Part shown: positions 8,862 to 18,330 of the stretch, in pieces
Numbering within the stretch: the stretch's first letter is position 1
How the letters are laid out: each line of letters begins with the position of its first letter
From: Stenotrophomonas sp. 610A2
GTDB taxonomy: Bacteria > Pseudomonadota > Gammaproteobacteria > Xanthomonadales > Xanthomonadaceae
Length of the DNA stretch: 64,000 nt
Direction: 5' to 3'
Assembly (NCBI RefSeq): GCF_030549615.1
Contig: NZ_CP130832.1
Span: 2,666,001 to 2,730,000 of the forward strand
Notes under the pieces: model-generated
Told to the model about the DNA's origin: nothing
Databases searched by the model: none
The model's input: only the letters and a program-made list of their open reading frames with translations
Program-made: the position numbers and the translations under genes

Positions 8862-10928
8862 TCAACGTATTTCCGCCGCCTGATGGCTGCGGAATGAGGG
8901 CAGCAACACGCGATTGCCGTAACCGCTCAAATGGTCACCGTCGAAATAGAGCGGCCTCCCCGCTTGCTCTGGCTGGCAGGTCGTCCCTGGGCACAGTACC
9001 GGCAACGGGTCCCAGACACTTGCGCCAGACAGCGCCTGCGCCACCTGCTGCAAGCTGGTCAATGCGGGTGCCCGCAGTGCTTCCATTCGCTCACGCGCAA
9101 CCGCCATGCCATTCACACAGATTGGATTGCTGCGGTTGAACGCATCCGAGCAGCGGAACGGCGGGGCAGCCAGCACCGGCTTCGGCGCTTCCAGCACGAT
9201 CCGCACGCCGCGATCCGCCAGTGGTTTCAGCTCGACGATCGCAGCCTGCACGTCGGCAGCACGTTGCGCGGCTGATGCCTCACTCAGTACCGATGCATAC
9301 GCCTGCTGTTGATCGAACAGGCCATATTGCTCAACCAGCCTTGGCACCCGCAGACCGGGCAGGAACAGCACATCGCCGGCACGCGCCTGGGCGGTAACAT
9401 CAGCCAGCGTGTTGTGTACGTAGGCATCGCAGCCCGGATCGGCTTGTTGCCGACCTTGCAATCCGACCAGCGCACAGCCTGTACTTGCGTACAGGCGGGC
9501 CTGCCCACCGTCGAGTAGAACCACGCGGCGGAGCATTTCGCCATATGCCAATGCATGCGAGTCACCCGCCACGAACAGACGCCACTCAGCGCCTTTCCCA
9601 GCAGCGCACTTGCCACGCTCGAACTGCTGCACGTGACCATCCGTGATCGACACGCGCGACACCACCAGTTCGCAATCAGGGAATTCCTTCTTCAAGCTCT
9701 TCGCATATGGGTACCAGTCCAGCGGATGGCGACTGACCGTGCTCAGGGAAATATGCTTGGCAGCGCGTTCCAACTGTTTCTGCGCGGCCATACCCAGCAA
9801 CACCAACACTACGCCGGTTGCCACCCAACGCAGGTCCGAGCCACGCCAGCGTCTGCCAAAGCGCAGCGGCTGCTCGACCCAGCGCCATGACAGCCAAGCC
9901 AACACCGCGGTGCAAACCAAAGCCAGTGCCCCGGTGAGCAACGAGTCCAAGCCAACCGTCCAACGGAACAGCACGAATACCGGCCAATGCCATAGATAAA
10001 GCGAATATGACATCCGCCCTATCAGCAGCATCGGTTGCGCCGACAGACCGCTGCCGACCCAGCTGGCAGCGGAGCGATGCAGCAACGCCAGCAAACCCAG
10101 CGTGCCCAGCACCGGCCATAAACCATCGATCCACGGCGAGTGGCCGGGACGCGCAGCCCACAACCCATAAGCCAGCATGCTGGCACTGCCCAACTGCAAC
10201 AGCATGGACCAAGGCCCCGTCGTCAGGCGCGACTCTGCGGTCACATGCCTACGCATGTCGAGCATCTGGAACAGCAGTACACCCGCGCCCAACTGCCAGA
10301 ACCGCGTGGTGGTCTGGTAGAAGGACGCGATCTCCTGCCCGCCCTGCAGCGCGCGGCTGATCGCAAACAGCAGCGAACCAGCCGTGGCAAGGCCAAACAA
10401 CAGCATCGACAAGCCCCGGCCCCGGCCGCCTTTGGACCAAGCCATGAACAACAGGGGGAACAGCAGATAGAACTGTTCCTCCACGCCGAGTGACCAGGTA
10501 TGGGTGTAAGGATTGAACTCACTACGTGGCGAGAAGTAATCGTTGTCCGTGCCGGCCAATACCCAGTTGCTCAGCCCCACAAAGGCCATGCGCCCGGTCT
10601 TGCCACTGGTTTCGCTGAGCCAGGACTCGGGAATGAACAAGGTGCTCAGCAGGCCGGTGACCAGCAGGCACACGACCAGCGCCGGCATGATCCGGCGCAT
10701 GCGCCGCGCATAGAAACCCAGCACTCCCTTCCAGCCACCGAAGCTGGAAGAGCGCGCCACAGAGGCACTGACCACATAGCCGGAGATCACGAAGAAGACA
10801 TCCACGCCGGTAAAACCGCCCGGCAACCAGCTCGGATTGAGGTGGTAGAAGATGACCGCGAGCACGGCAATGGCACGCAGGCCGTCAACGTGGGGGTAAT
10901 AGCCTTCCTGCTTCGGATGTCCCTGCAT
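8862..10928 (-). CDS. OafA/YrhL-type membrane acyltransferase with C-terminal SGNH domain
   Basis: 688 residues. The N-terminal acyltransferase-3 domain (GLRAIAVLAVIFYHL with H29, GVDVFFVISGY, THTWSLGVEEQFY) has about ten membrane helices. The periplasmic C-terminal SGNH domain has GDSH at about 455 and a late FDGDHLS, the Asp-His pair. Such fusions O-acetylate cell-surface polysaccharides such as LPS or peptidoglycan. The ATG at 10928 is chosen because GAGGGGA lies just upstream. ugd lies upstream on the same strand and also serves surface sugar synthesis, though two other genes separate them. Confidence 0.93.
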   Translation of the reverse strand: MQGHPKQEGYYPHVDGLRAIAVLAVIFYHLNPSWLPGGFTGVDVFFVISGYVVSASVARSSSFGGWKGVLGFYARRMRRIMPALVVCLLVTGLLSTLFIPESWLSETSGKTGRMAFVGLSNWVLAGTDNDYFSPRSEFNPYTHTWSLGVEEQFYLLFPLLFMAWSKGGRGRGLSMLLFGLATAGSLLFAISRALQGGQEIASFYQTTTRFWQLGAGVLLFQMLDMRRHVTAESRLTTGPWSMLLQLGSASMLAYGLWAARPGHSPWIDGLWPVLGTLGLLALLHRSAASWVGSGLSAQPMLLIGRMSYSLYLWHWPVFVLFRWTVGLDSLLTGALALVCTAVLAWLSWRWVEQPLRFGRRWRGSDLRWVATGVVLVLLGMAAQKQLERAAKHISLSTVSRHPLDWYPYAKSLKKEFPDCELVVSRVSITDGHVQQFERGKCAAGKGAEWRLFVAGDSHALAYGEMLRRVVLLDGGQARLYASTGCALVGLQGRQQADPGCDAYVHNTLADVTAQARAGDVLFLPGLRVPRLVEQYGLFDQQQAYASVLSEASAAQRAADVQAAIVELKPLADRGVRIVLEAPKPVLAAPPFRCSDAFNRSNPICVNGMAVARERMEALRAPALTSLQQVAQALSGASVWDPLPVLCPGTTCQPEQAGRPLYFDGDHLSGYGNRVLLPSFRSHQAAEIR

Positions 10929-10940
10929 TGCATTCCCCTC

Positions 10941-10967
10941 AAGAAAACGGGCGCCGCTGGCGCCCGT
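10941..10967 (-). terminator. Rho-independent terminator of the DUF2058 gene
   Basis: On the minus strand a 9-bp stem (ACGGGCGCC/GGCGCCCGT) with a 3-base loop is followed by TTTTCTT. It lies between the DUF2058 stop and the acyltransferase start, so it separates the two transcription units. Confidence 0.85.
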
Positions 10968-10989
10968 TGTCTGCATCATATCGAATCGC

Positions 10990-11622
10990 TTACCAGACCA
11001 GATCATCCGGCACCTGGTACTGCGGATCCGCGTAGGGATCCGCATCGGCCGGCGCGTTCGGGTCGACCTTCAGCGCCACGGACTGGGCAAACACCTGCTC
11101 GGCCTGCGCCAGTACTTCGGCGGTCACCAACAGGTAGCGACCGTTCTGCTGCAGCACGCCCAACTCACCTGCATTGAGCGCCTTGAGCTGTTCGGCATTG
11201 ACGTAGACACGCTTGATCTTGCCGCCATAGGGGAAGTGACGGGCGATGTCGGCGTTCGGGTCATTCAAACCCTTGTCCTTGATCAGCTCGTCGAGCTTGG
11301 CGCGCGCTTCACGGCGCAGGCGTGCTTCTTCCTGTTTGGCCTGCTCGGCCTGGATACGCTCGTCCTTTTCCTTCTGCGCACGGATCGCATAGGCCTTGGC
11401 CAGGTCGATGTCTTCCTGCGAGCGCGGCTTGCGTGGACCGGACTGCGGCCGGCCCTGCCCCGGCTTGCCAGCATGGGCAGGCTTGTTGCCTGCCTGCTGC
11501 GGTCGGCCTTGGCCCGGCTTGCCCTGCGGACGGCCGTCCCGGCGCACTTCCGGCTTGCGCTCCGGCTTGGGAGCAGGCTTGAAACCCAGCCCGAGCAGCT
11601 GGTCGCGAATATTGTCACTCAT
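10990..11622 (-). CDS. DUF2058 (YaiL-like) protein
   Basis: 210 residues. It begins with MSDNIRDQLLGLGFK, the family's usual opening. A basic Pro/Gly/Lys/Arg/Gln-rich linker and a charged helical stretch (AYAIRAQKEKDERIQ) follow. The C-terminal conserved part includes HFPYGGKIKRVYVN. YaiL-type proteins are thought to bind nucleic acid or associate with the nucleoid, but no defined role is known. The low-complexity linker (residues about 15-65, repeated GKPGQGRPQ) is longer than in E. coli YaiL. It is the last gene of the ugd-slyX run and is followed by a strong terminator. Confidence 0.85.
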   Translation of the reverse strand: MSDNIRDQLLGLGFKPAPKPERKPEVRRDGRPQGKPGQGRPQQAGNKPAHAGKPGQGRPQSGPRKPRSQEDIDLAKAYAIRAQKEKDERIQAEQAKQEEARLRREARAKLDELIKDKGLNDPNADIARHFPYGGKIKRVYVNAEQLKALNAGELGVLQQNGRYLLVTAEVLAQAEQVFAQSVALKVDPNAPADADPYADPQYQVPDDLVW

Positions 11623-11630
11623 AGGGAATA

Positions 11631-11870
11631 TCAGTAGTGCGGGGGCGGTGGTTCGTCGGCGGCATCGGCATACAACGCCGTGCGCACCTTGCCCAGGTCA
11701 TCAAGAAGGTGGCGCAGGAGATCTGCATTGCGTGAGCCCTGCATCCGGGCATCAGCCAATGCTTCGCTCATCTCCGCCAGGGCATGCTCCTGGAAAGAGA
11801 CGCGCATCTCCAGCTCAACCAAGCGTGCTTCCAGCGCCTGCTCGCGCTGCTCAGGTGTTGATTCATGCAT
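11631..11870 (-). CDS. slyX: SlyX family protein
   Basis: 79 residues, acidic, almost wholly helical ([20 protein letters not shown], then [10 protein letters not shown]) and ending in the proline-histidine tail PPPPHY, as in E. coli SlyX. It probably forms a coiled-coil oligomer; the molecular role is unknown. The ATG at 11870 overlaps the 3' end of ugd by 8 bases, so translation is likely coupled. An in-frame TTG at 11891 is a less likely start. Confidence 0.88.
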   Translation of the reverse strand: MHESTPEQREQALEARLVELEMRVSFQEHALAEMSEALADARMQGSRNADLLRHLLDDLGKVRTALYADAADEPPPPHY

Positions 11871-13212
11871 GTACGGAACGTCCTCGACCAATGCCGTAAT
11901 ACGCCAGGCCTGCGGCTTCTATTTCTGCCGGGTCGTAGAGGTTACGGCCATCAAATACCACCGCATCGCCGAGCGCTTCGCGCATACGCGTGAAATCGGG
12001 GCTGCGGAACTGCTTCCACTCGGTGACTACCACCAGAGCGTCTGCGTCATGTAGTGCGGCAAATGCGGAATCGCAGAAAACCAGGTCATCTCGCTCGCCA
12101 AAAATACGGCGTGCTTCTTCCATGGCCTCCGGATCGAACACCTGCACCTTTGCTCCGGCCTCCCACAGCTGGGCCAATACGCGTCGGCTCGGTGCCTCGC
12201 GCATATCGTCGGTATTCGGCTTGAATGCCAAACCCCACACAGCGAAGGTCTTGCCGCGCACGCCCTCGTCTTCGCCGCGGTCGTAATGACGTTGGATCAG
12301 CTCGAAGAGATGACCCTTCTGCGCGGCATTCACCGCTTCAACCGCGTTGAGCAGCTGCGGCTGATGGCCGTGCTGTGCGGCCGTGCGCGCCAGCGCCTGC
12401 ACGTCCTTGGGGAAACAGGAGCCGCCGTAGCCTGCGCCTGGATAAATGAAATGCCAGCCAATACGTGGATCAGAACCGATGCCCTGGCGCACCTGCTCGA
12501 TATCGGCGCCTACGCGCTCGGCGATATTGGCGATTTCATTCATGAAACTGATCTTGGTCGCCAACATCGCATTGGCGGCGTACTTGGTCAGCTCGGCCGA
12601 ACGCACGTCCATTTCCACGACGCGGTCGCGGTTGCGATTGAACGGCGCATACAAGCGGCGCAATACCGCAACCGCCTGCGCACTGCTGGCACCAATGACG
12701 ATGCGATCCGGGCGCATGCAGTCTGCGACCGCATCGCCTTCCTTCAGGAATTCGGGATTGGAGACGACGTCGAACGCGATCTCCTGGCCTCGTGCTGCCA
12801 GCTCTTCGGCAATGGCAGCACGAACCTTGTCCGCGGTGCCAACCGGCACCGTCGATTTGTTCACCACCACCGTCGGCCGCGCCAGATGGCGGCCGATGGT
12901 GCGGGCGACCGCCAACACGTACTGCAGGTCGGCGCTGCCGTCTTCATCGGGCGGCGTGCCAACCGCGATGAAAACCACTTCACCGTGGCCAATGGCCTGC
13001 GCGGCGTCGGTGGTGAAAGCCAGCCGCCCGGAGGCGTGATTGGCTTTCACCATCGGTTCCAGGCCAGGCTCGTAGATCGGGATGATGCCCCGCTCCAAGC
13101 CCTGGACCTTGGCCTGGTCGATGTCGACGCAGACCACGTCGTGTCCTACTTCCGCCAGGCAGGTCCCGGTGACGAGACCTACATAGCCGGTGCCGAAAAT
13201 AGCTACACGCAT
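11863..13212 (-). CDS. ugd: UDP-glucose 6-dehydrogenase
   Basis: 449 residues. Oxidises UDP-glucose to UDP-glucuronate with two NAD+. It has the N-terminal NAD site [10 protein letters not shown], the NKSTVPVGT segment, the catalytic Cys in [13 protein letters not shown] and the C-terminal [14 protein letters not shown]. Length matches the family. UDP-glucuronate feeds exopolysaccharide, capsule or LPS synthesis, or lipid A modification through aminoarabinose. It overlaps slyX. Confidence 0.97.
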   Translation of the reverse strand: MRVAIFGTGYVGLVTGTCLAEVGHDVVCVDIDQAKVQGLERGIIPIYEPGLEPMVKANHASGRLAFTTDAAQAIGHGEVVFIAVGTPPDEDGSADLQYVLAVARTIGRHLARPTVVVNKSTVPVGTADKVRAAIAEELAARGQEIAFDVVSNPEFLKEGDAVADCMRPDRIVIGASSAQAVAVLRRLYAPFNRNRDRVVEMDVRSAELTKYAANAMLATKISFMNEIANIAERVGADIEQVRQGIGSDPRIGWHFIYPGAGYGGSCFPKDVQALARTAAQHGHQPQLLNAVEAVNAAQKGHLFELIQRHYDRGEDEGVRGKTFAVWGLAFKPNTDDMREAPSRRVLAQLWEAGAKVQVFDPEAMEEARRIFGERDDLVFCDSAFAALHDADALVVVTEWKQFRSPDFTRMREALGDAVVFDGRNLYDPAEIEAAGLAYYGIGRGRSVHA

Positions 13213-13237
13213 GGTTGCGCCTGCTCCGTGGCCAGCC

Positions 13238-14218
13238 TTACGGCATCACGCCCAGCAACTCGACGTCGAAGGTCAAGGTTGCGTTCGGGCCGATCGGACC
13301 ACCCTGGGTGCCGTTCTCGCCGTAAGCCAGCTCGCCCGGAATCCAGAAGCGGTACTTGGAGCCAACCGGCATCAATGCGACGCCTTCGGTCCAACCCTTG
13401 ATGACCTGGTCCAGGCCGAAATCAACCGGCTGACCGCGCTGGTAGCTGCTATCGAACACTTCGCCGCTGAGCAGCTTGCCTTCGTAGTTGACGCGCACGC
13501 GGCTGGTAGCCATCGGGCGCTCGCCGCTGCCGGCGCGAAGCACCTGGTACTGCAGGCCCGAAGCGGTGGTCACCACGCCCGGCTGGGTCTTGTTCTTGGC
13601 GAGGAAGGCATTGCCCGCTTCACGGTTGGCCTGGGCGGCCTTGCCAGCCTCAGCCTTCATTTCAGCTTCCTTGGTGGCGCTGAATGCCTGCAGCACGCCC
13701 TGCGCCTGCTCGTGGGTCATCAGCGGGGTGCCCTTGGAGAACACGGTGCTGATCGCCTGGAACACCGAATCCAGATCGATATCCTTCTGGATGCGCGCCA
13801 GCGACGGACCAACGGCAAAGCTGCCCAGCATCAGGCCAACCTTCTCGCGGTCAACCGACGGCGGTGCGCTGCCCGGAGCCATGCCCGGAACCTGCTGACC
13901 CGAACGGGCCATCATCACGGTGCGCAGCGCCTGGTCGGTCTTCTGTGCTTCTTCCTGCGACAGCAGCGGCGGGTTGCCGGCAAAGGCGTTCTCGACAGCG
14001 CGGCGCAAAGCAGCCACGTCTACTTCCGAGGCAACCGGCTCAAACGAGCTGGCCACGTCGATACCGATGGCGTAGCCAATCTTTTCACGATCCGAGGTCA
14101 AAACAGACTTCTCCTTGGTCGCCGCCGCAGCGGCAGGTTGTTGCGAAAAAACGACCCCGGGGGCCGCCATCGCCAAAATCAGAAGCGACGCAACCGCGCC
14201 ACGCTTTCCCATCTTCAT
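13238..14218 (-). CDS. FKBP-type peptidyl-prolyl isomerase, FkpA/Mip-like, exported
   Basis: About 326 residues. A signal peptide ([18 protein letters not shown]) is followed by an N-terminal dimerisation region and a C-terminal FKBP domain ([19 protein letters not shown], then [20 protein letters not shown]). It catalyses proline cis-trans isomerisation and chaperones envelope proteins in the periplasm. The N-terminal FKBP_N region appears twice: [15 protein letters not shown] and [15 protein letters not shown], each followed by a similar helix. The usual FkpA/Mip has one. The start at 14218 is chosen because AGGA lies 8 bases upstream; ATGs at 14227 and 14212 are alternatives. Confidence 0.92.
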   Translation of the reverse strand: MKMGKRGAVASLLILAMAAPGVVFSQQPAAAAATKEKSVLTSDREKIGYAIGIDVASSFEPVASEVDVAALRRAVENAFAGNPPLLSQEEAQKTDQALRTVMMARSGQQVPGMAPGSAPPSVDREKVGLMLGSFAVGPSLARIQKDIDLDSVFQAISTVFSKGTPLMTHEQAQGVLQAFSATKEAEMKAEAGKAAQANREAGNAFLAKNKTQPGVVTTASGLQYQVLRAGSGERPMATSRVRVNYEGKLLSGEVFDSSYQRGQPVDFGLDQVIKGWTEGVALMPVGSKYRFWIPGELAYGENGTQGGPIGPNATLTFDVELLGVMP

Positions 14219-14303
14219 TCGCTGCATTCCTGGAAGTGAACAAACGCCACCGGCGGCGCGAGGGGCGACATTGTCGCATGCACGCCGCAGATGTCGAGGC
14301 GCA

Positions 14304-14870
14304 TCAGCGCCGTGGTGCTGGTGCGGCCAGCGCGCGGTCGATTGCCGCACGCAGCTCGGGATCATCCGGCTTCACCCGGCTCGGGAACTGTGCCAGCACC
14401 CGCCCATCGCGTGATATCAGATATTTGTGAAAGTTCCATGCCGGCGCCACGCCGCTGATACGGGTCAGGTCCTGGTACAGCGGCGTCGTTTCCGGGCCGA
14501 TTACATGGACTTTCTGGAACATCGGGAATTTCACCCCGTATGTAAGCGTGCAGAACTCCTGGATCTGCTCCTCGCTGCCCGGCTCCTGGCCTTTGAAATC
14601 GTTGGACGGGAAGCCCAATACAGCAAAACCGCGCGGCGACAGTTCCTGCTGCAATGCCTCCAGGCCCTCGTATTGCGGGGTGAATCCGCATTTGGAGGCG
14701 GTGTTGACCACCAGCAGCACCTTGCCGCCATATGCGCGATTCAGGTTTATCTCGTCTTTTCCGGCCAGCGAACGGAAGTTGCGGTCCAGCAAAGGACCCG
14801 CCACCGCATCCAAGGCGCCGCCCGAGGCAGCCACAAAAGCAATTGAAATCAATAAATTACGAATGTTCAC
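14304..14870 (-). CDS. Exported glutathione peroxidase (GPx family)
   Basis: 188 residues. Reduces peroxides with thiols, in most bacterial GPx from thioredoxin rather than glutathione. The catalytic Cys is in [16 protein letters not shown]; the Gln/Trp residues lie in [13 protein letters not shown] and WNFHKYL. A signal peptide ([20 protein letters not shown]) points to the periplasm, unlike cytoplasmic BtuE. A GTG start at 14870 is supported by GGAGAA six bases upstream. The gene is divergent from the YtrA operon. Confidence 0.93.
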   Translation of the reverse strand: MNIRNLLISIAFVAASGGALDAVAGPLLDRNFRSLAGKDEINLNRAYGGKVLLVVNTASKCGFTPQYEGLEALQQELSPRGFAVLGFPSNDFKGQEPGSEEQIQEFCTLTYGVKFPMFQKVHVIGPETTPLYQDLTRISGVAPAWNFHKYLISRDGRVLAQFPSRVKPDDPELRAAIDRALAAPAPRR

Positions 14871-14935
14871 TGGATTCTCCTGAACACGACAAGCAAGTTT
14901 GGAACGGCATAGGCCATTAGTTTGGTCAGAATCGG

Positions 14936-14963
14936 TTGCATGTCGGCGTGTCGGTGTTATAGT
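14936..14963 (+). promoter_or_regulatory. Sigma70-like promoter and candidate operator of the YtrA operon
   Basis: TTGCAT (14936-14941), a 16-base spacer and TATAGT (14958-14963) precede the lipoprotein gene at 15001. The heptamer GTTGCAT occurs at 14935-14941 over the -35 box and again at 14962-14968 just after the -10 box. This pair is a plausible binding site for the GntR/YtrA repressor encoded downstream. Confidence 0.6.
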
Positions 14964-15000
14964 TGCATACAACACCAGCCACCCTACACAGGGAGCCCTC

Positions 15001-15243
15001 ATGAACACCAAGCACGGCAGACACGCTCTCCACGCACTGATGGTCACAGGCACCTTGTTGTTGCTGGGCTGCTCAACCTCCCTCGGCAACGGACTTGCCG
15101 ATGCCAAGGATTATGCAGCCCAGGCGGTCGGTGATGGACAGGATGCCGACGAAAGCCCCAAAGCGAAACGACCGGCCCGGCGCATGCGGACCAGCCTTTC
15201 GATGCCTTATTTTTCTTTCGCACAGCTGAATTCGCGGAGCTGA
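15001..15243 (+). CDS. Small lipoprotein, first gene of the YtrA operon
   Basis: 80 residues. A lipoprotein signal (LMVTGTLLLLGCSTS) places the mature part on the membrane. The rest is short, polar and without recognised domain. It starts 38 bases after a good promoter, with GGGAGC upstream of the ATG, and ends 3 bases before the GntR regulator, so it belongs to the operon. Function unknown. A very small first gene before a YtrA regulator could be a marker of envelope stress output, which is speculation. Confidence 0.7.
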   Translation: MNTKHGRHALHALMVTGTLLLLGCSTSLGNGLADAKDYAAQAVGDGQDADESPKAKRPARRMRTSLSMPYFSFAQLNSRS

Positions 15244-15246
15244 CCC

Positions 15247-15609
15247 ATGAGCGATATCCAGTGGAGCGATGGCGCTCCCATTTACCGCCAGCTGAAGGAT
15301 CGCGTGATTGCGATGATGCTGGACGGAATCCTGAAGCCGGGCGATGCCCTGCCCTCGGTACGCCAGGTGGCGGCCGAGTACCAATTGAACCCGATCACCG
15401 TCTCGCGCGCCTACCAGGAGTTGGCCGACGAGAACCTGGTCGAGAAGCGCCGTGGCCTTGGTATGTTCATGACCGAGGAGGCCGCACAGAAACTGCGCGG
15501 CAACGAGCGCGATCGTTTTCTCAATGACGAATGGCCGGCCGTGCTGGAGCGCATCCAGCGCCTGGGCCTGACCATGAAAGATTTGCTGCCACCGGGGACC
15601 AACCTATGA
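15247..15609 (+). CDS. GntR-family regulator, YtrA subfamily
   Basis: 120 residues: a winged helix-turn-helix (SDGAPIYRQLKDRVIAMML, then LPSVRQVAAEYQLNPITVSRAYQEL) with only a short C-terminal helical tail, the hallmark of the YtrA subfamily. These act as dimeric repressors of the ABC transporter operons in which they lie, and respond to cell-wall-active compounds. The stop overlaps the next start as ATGA, so the regulator and transporter are translated together and autoregulation is likely. The direct GTTGCAT pair upstream is a candidate site. Confidence 0.93.
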   Translation: MSDIQWSDGAPIYRQLKDRVIAMMLDGILKPGDALPSVRQVAAEYQLNPITVSRAYQELADENLVEKRRGLGMFMTEEAAQKLRGNERDRFLNDEWPAVLERIQRLGLTMKDLLPPGTNL

Positions 15610-16478
15610 ACGCCGCCGTCGAAGCCGTCGTTTCCGCCAAGGGCCTGCGCAAGGCTTACAAGCAGAAGCCAGCGCTGGACAACACTAGTTTCACCATTGA
15701 ACCAGGCCGCATCGTCGGTCTGATCGGCCCCAACGGTGCCGGCAAGACCACGGCGCTCAAGGCCGTACTCGGCCTGACCTCGTTTGACGGCGACCTGCAG
15801 GTGCTGGGCATGGACCCGCGCAGCCAGCGCGACGATCTGATGAACGATGTCTGCTTCATTGCCGACGTGGCAGTGCTGCCGCGCTGGTTGCGGGTCAAGG
15901 AGGCCATCGATTTCGTCGCCGGCGTGCACCCGCGTTTTGACCGCGCCCGCTGCGAGCGCTTCCTGGCCAATACCAAGCTCAATCCGAAGCAGCGCGTGCG
16001 TGAGATGTCCAAGGGCATGGTCGTGCAGCTGCACCTGGCGCTGGTGATGGCGATCGACGCCAGGATCCTGGTGCTGGATGAGCCCACCCTGGGCCTGGAC
16101 ATCATGTACCGCAAGGAGTTCTACCAGCGCCTGCTGGAGGATTACTTCGACGAACAGAAGACCATCATCATCACCACCCACCAGGTGGAAGAAGTCGAGC
16201 ACATCCTTACCGACGTGCTGTTCATCCGCGATGGCAGGATCGTGCTGTCGTCGGACATGGAAGCCCTGGCTGGTCGCTACACCGAGCTGCTGGCTTCCGC
16301 CGACGCGCTGCAGGCCGCACGCGCCCTGGCGCCGATCGAAGAGCGCGCACTACCGTTCGGCAAAACCGTGCTGCTGTTCGACGGCGTTGACCGTAACCAA
16401 CTCGCCGCCATGGGCGAGATCCGCACCCCCGGCCTGGCCGACCTGTTCGTGGCCACCATGAAGGGAACCTACGCATGA
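15606..16478 (+). CDS. ABC transporter ATP-binding protein
   Basis: 290 residues with Walker A GPNGAGKTT near residue 41, a weak signature (REMSKGMVVQLHLAL, lacking the usual LSGG), Walker B ILVLDEPTLGLD and the switch His in ITTHQVEEVEH. It energises the exporter formed with the following permease. The signature MSKGM is typical of the YtrB/BcrA-like group. ATGA overlaps on both sides show tight translational coupling with the regulator and permease. Probably exports a peptide, antibiotic or lipid. Confidence 0.93.
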   Translation: MNAAVEAVVSAKGLRKAYKQKPALDNTSFTIEPGRIVGLIGPNGAGKTTALKAVLGLTSFDGDLQVLGMDPRSQRDDLMNDVCFIADVAVLPRWLRVKEAIDFVAGVHPRFDRARCERFLANTKLNPKQRVREMSKGMVVQLHLALVMAIDARILVLDEPTLGLDIMYRKEFYQRLLEDYFDEQKTIIITTHQVEEVEHILTDVLFIRDGRIVLSSDMEALAGRYTELLASADALQAARALAPIEERALPFGKTVLLFDGVDRNQLAAMGEIRTPGLADLFVATMKGTYA

Positions 16479-17455
16479 ACGCCGCTCATCACATCTCCCC
16501 GCTCGGCAAGTTCAAATGGCTGCTCAAGCGTGAGTACTGGGAAAACCGGGGCGGCTTCGTCTGGGCCCAGGTCATCACCGGTGGCATTGCCATCCTGTTC
16601 GCCACCATTGGCGCCCTGATTGGTGCGTTCGCCGCGCGCAAATCCGATGGCATCAACCACATGGGGGATATCAGCGAGTACCTGAAGGTAATGGGCGCGT
16701 TCGGCGATGGTCTGCTGCTGGCAGGCATCTTCCTGGCCTCGCTGATACTTGCCTTCGTCGTGTTCTTCTACGCGCTGGGCAGTCTCTACGATGACCGCCG
16801 CGACCGCAGCGTGTTGTTCTGGAAGTCGCTGCCGGTATCCGACACCCAGACCGTGCTGTCCAAGGCATTGTGGGCGCTGGTGCTGGCACCGCTGATCGCA
16901 ATGGCGATCGGCCTGGCTGTCGGTCTGGTGTTGTGGGTGGTTGCCATGTTGGGTGCGGCCGGTGCCGGCGCCACCAGCCCCTGGGCAATCGCCACCCATT
17001 CGCACCCGTTCCGCATCCTTGGCCTGGTCCTGAGCACCTTGCCGATCAGCCTGCTCTGGGCACTGCCTACCGTTGGTTGGTTGATGTTCTGCTCGGCGCT
17101 GGTACGTACCAAGCCGTTCCTGTGGGCAGTGCTGCTGCCGCTGCTGGCCTGCACCATGATCAGCATCCTCGGCGCCATGCCGGGCGTGAAGCTGCCACTG
17201 GGCTGGATCTGGTACACCGTCGCCTACCGCGGCCTGCTCAGCGTGTTCCCGTCATCCTGGCTGCCGCGTGGCCTGACCGACACCAACATCAGCGGTGAAA
17301 ACCTGCAGACCCCGGCCGACCTGGTTCAGTGGCTGCTGCAGCATCACAGCCTGGGTCAGGTATTGTCGAACCCGGATATCTGGATCGGCGCCGCGGTCGG
17401 TATCGTTCTGATCGTCGCCGCTATCTACCTGCGCCGCCGTCGCGACGACATCTGA
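16475..17455 (+). CDS. ABC transporter permease, YtrC/ABC-2 type
   Basis: 326 residues with about six membrane segments (ITGGIAILFATIGALIGAFA, then LASLILAFVVFFYALGSLYDD, then a C-terminal IGAAVGIVLIVAAIYL). The DDRRDRSVLFWKSLPVSD segment after helix 2 is typical of ABC-2 permeases of this kind. Works with the preceding ATPase. No solute-binding protein is present, which favours export. Ends 15-21 bases before the DUF2807 gene, which is probably in the same transcript. Confidence 0.9.
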   Translation: MNAAHHISPLGKFKWLLKREYWENRGGFVWAQVITGGIAILFATIGALIGAFAARKSDGINHMGDISEYLKVMGAFGDGLLLAGIFLASLILAFVVFFYALGSLYDDRRDRSVLFWKSLPVSDTQTVLSKALWALVLAPLIAMAIGLAVGLVLWVVAMLGAAGAGATSPWAIATHSHPFRILGLVLSTLPISLLWALPTVGWLMFCSALVRTKPFLWAVLLPLLACTMISILGAMPGVKLPLGWIWYTVAYRGLLSVFPSSWLPRGLTDTNISGENLQTPADLVQWLLQHHSLGQVLSNPDIWIGAAVGIVLIVAAIYLRRRRDDI

Positions 17456-17476
17456 GTTCTGATCAGGAGAATGTTC

Positions 17477-18301
17477 ATGCACAAGACGTTTGTATTGGCC
17501 GCATTGCTGGCTGCGCCGGGCGCAGCCATCGCCAGCCAGCCCTGCGCGTTTACCGCACCGCAGTCGCTGAACCTCGACCTGGGCAGCAGCAAGACCGTGA
17601 TGTTCGAGGTGAACAGCCATGACCTGCGCCTGCAGGCCAGCCCAGGAGCGAGAGCGGCCATCAGCGGACGTGGCTGCGCTTCCAGCCAGGAACTGCTGGA
17701 CCAGCTCACGCTGAGCCAGCGCAAGGTTGGCGACAAGCTGGTGGTGACGCTGGAACGCCGGAACCAGGGGCTGAACATCAACATGGGCAACACCTACGCC
17801 TATCTGGACCTGACCGGCAGCCTGCCGGACGACATCCTGGTACAGCTCAAGGTCGGTTCCGGTGATGCCTCTCTGGTCGGTGCCAAGAGCATGAGCGCCG
17901 ACGTGGGTTCTGGCGATGTCAGTGCGCGTGATATCAAGGGCCTGGCAACGGCGGCAGTGGGCTCAGGCGATGTCGAGTTCCACAACATCGGCTCGCTTCA
18001 CGTGCTTTCGGTGGGCTCCGGCGACGCCAGGATCGACGGCGTCCGCGGCGACGCCCGGGTTGGCACTGTCGGTTCCGGCGACGTCGAGCTGCGCGGTGTA
18101 CAGGGTGCCGTAAGCATCGAAAGCATCGGCTCCGGTGACGTCGACATTCGCGATAGCCGCGGCGCCGTGCAGTTGGGCTCACTGGGCTCGGGCGACCTCG
18201 ACGTCCGTGGCGCCGCCAGCCTCAAGGTCGATAGCCTCGGCAGCGGCTCGGTGAACCACTCCGACATCACCGGCAGCATCGACCTGCCGAAAAAACGCTA
18301 A
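17477..18301 (+). CDS. Secreted DUF2807 (head GIN domain) protein
   Basis: 274 residues with a signal peptide (TFVLAALLAAPGAAIA). The C-terminal half is a run of about seven repeats of VGSGD/LGSGD spaced about 19-20 residues apart, as expected for a right-handed beta-helix of the DUF2807 family. Such proteins are envelope-associated; no ligand is known. The ATG at 17477 is chosen since AGGAGA lies 6 bases before it, while the ATG at 17471 directly abuts that RBS. It follows the YtrA-ABC genes and probably shares their regulation. Confidence 0.85.
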   Translation: MHKTFVLAALLAAPGAAIASQPCAFTAPQSLNLDLGSSKTVMFEVNSHDLRLQASPGARAAISGRGCASSQELLDQLTLSQRKVGDKLVVTLERRNQGLNINMGNTYAYLDLTGSLPDDILVQLKVGSGDASLVGAKSMSADVGSGDVSARDIKGLATAAVGSGDVEFHNIGSLHVLSVGSGDARIDGVRGDARVGTVGSGDVELRGVQGAVSIESIGSGDVDIRDSRGAVQLGSLGSGDLDVRGAASLKVDSLGSGSVNHSDITGSIDLPKKR

Positions 18302-18330
18302 TTCCTTCTTATCGCAACGGAACGCAGACC

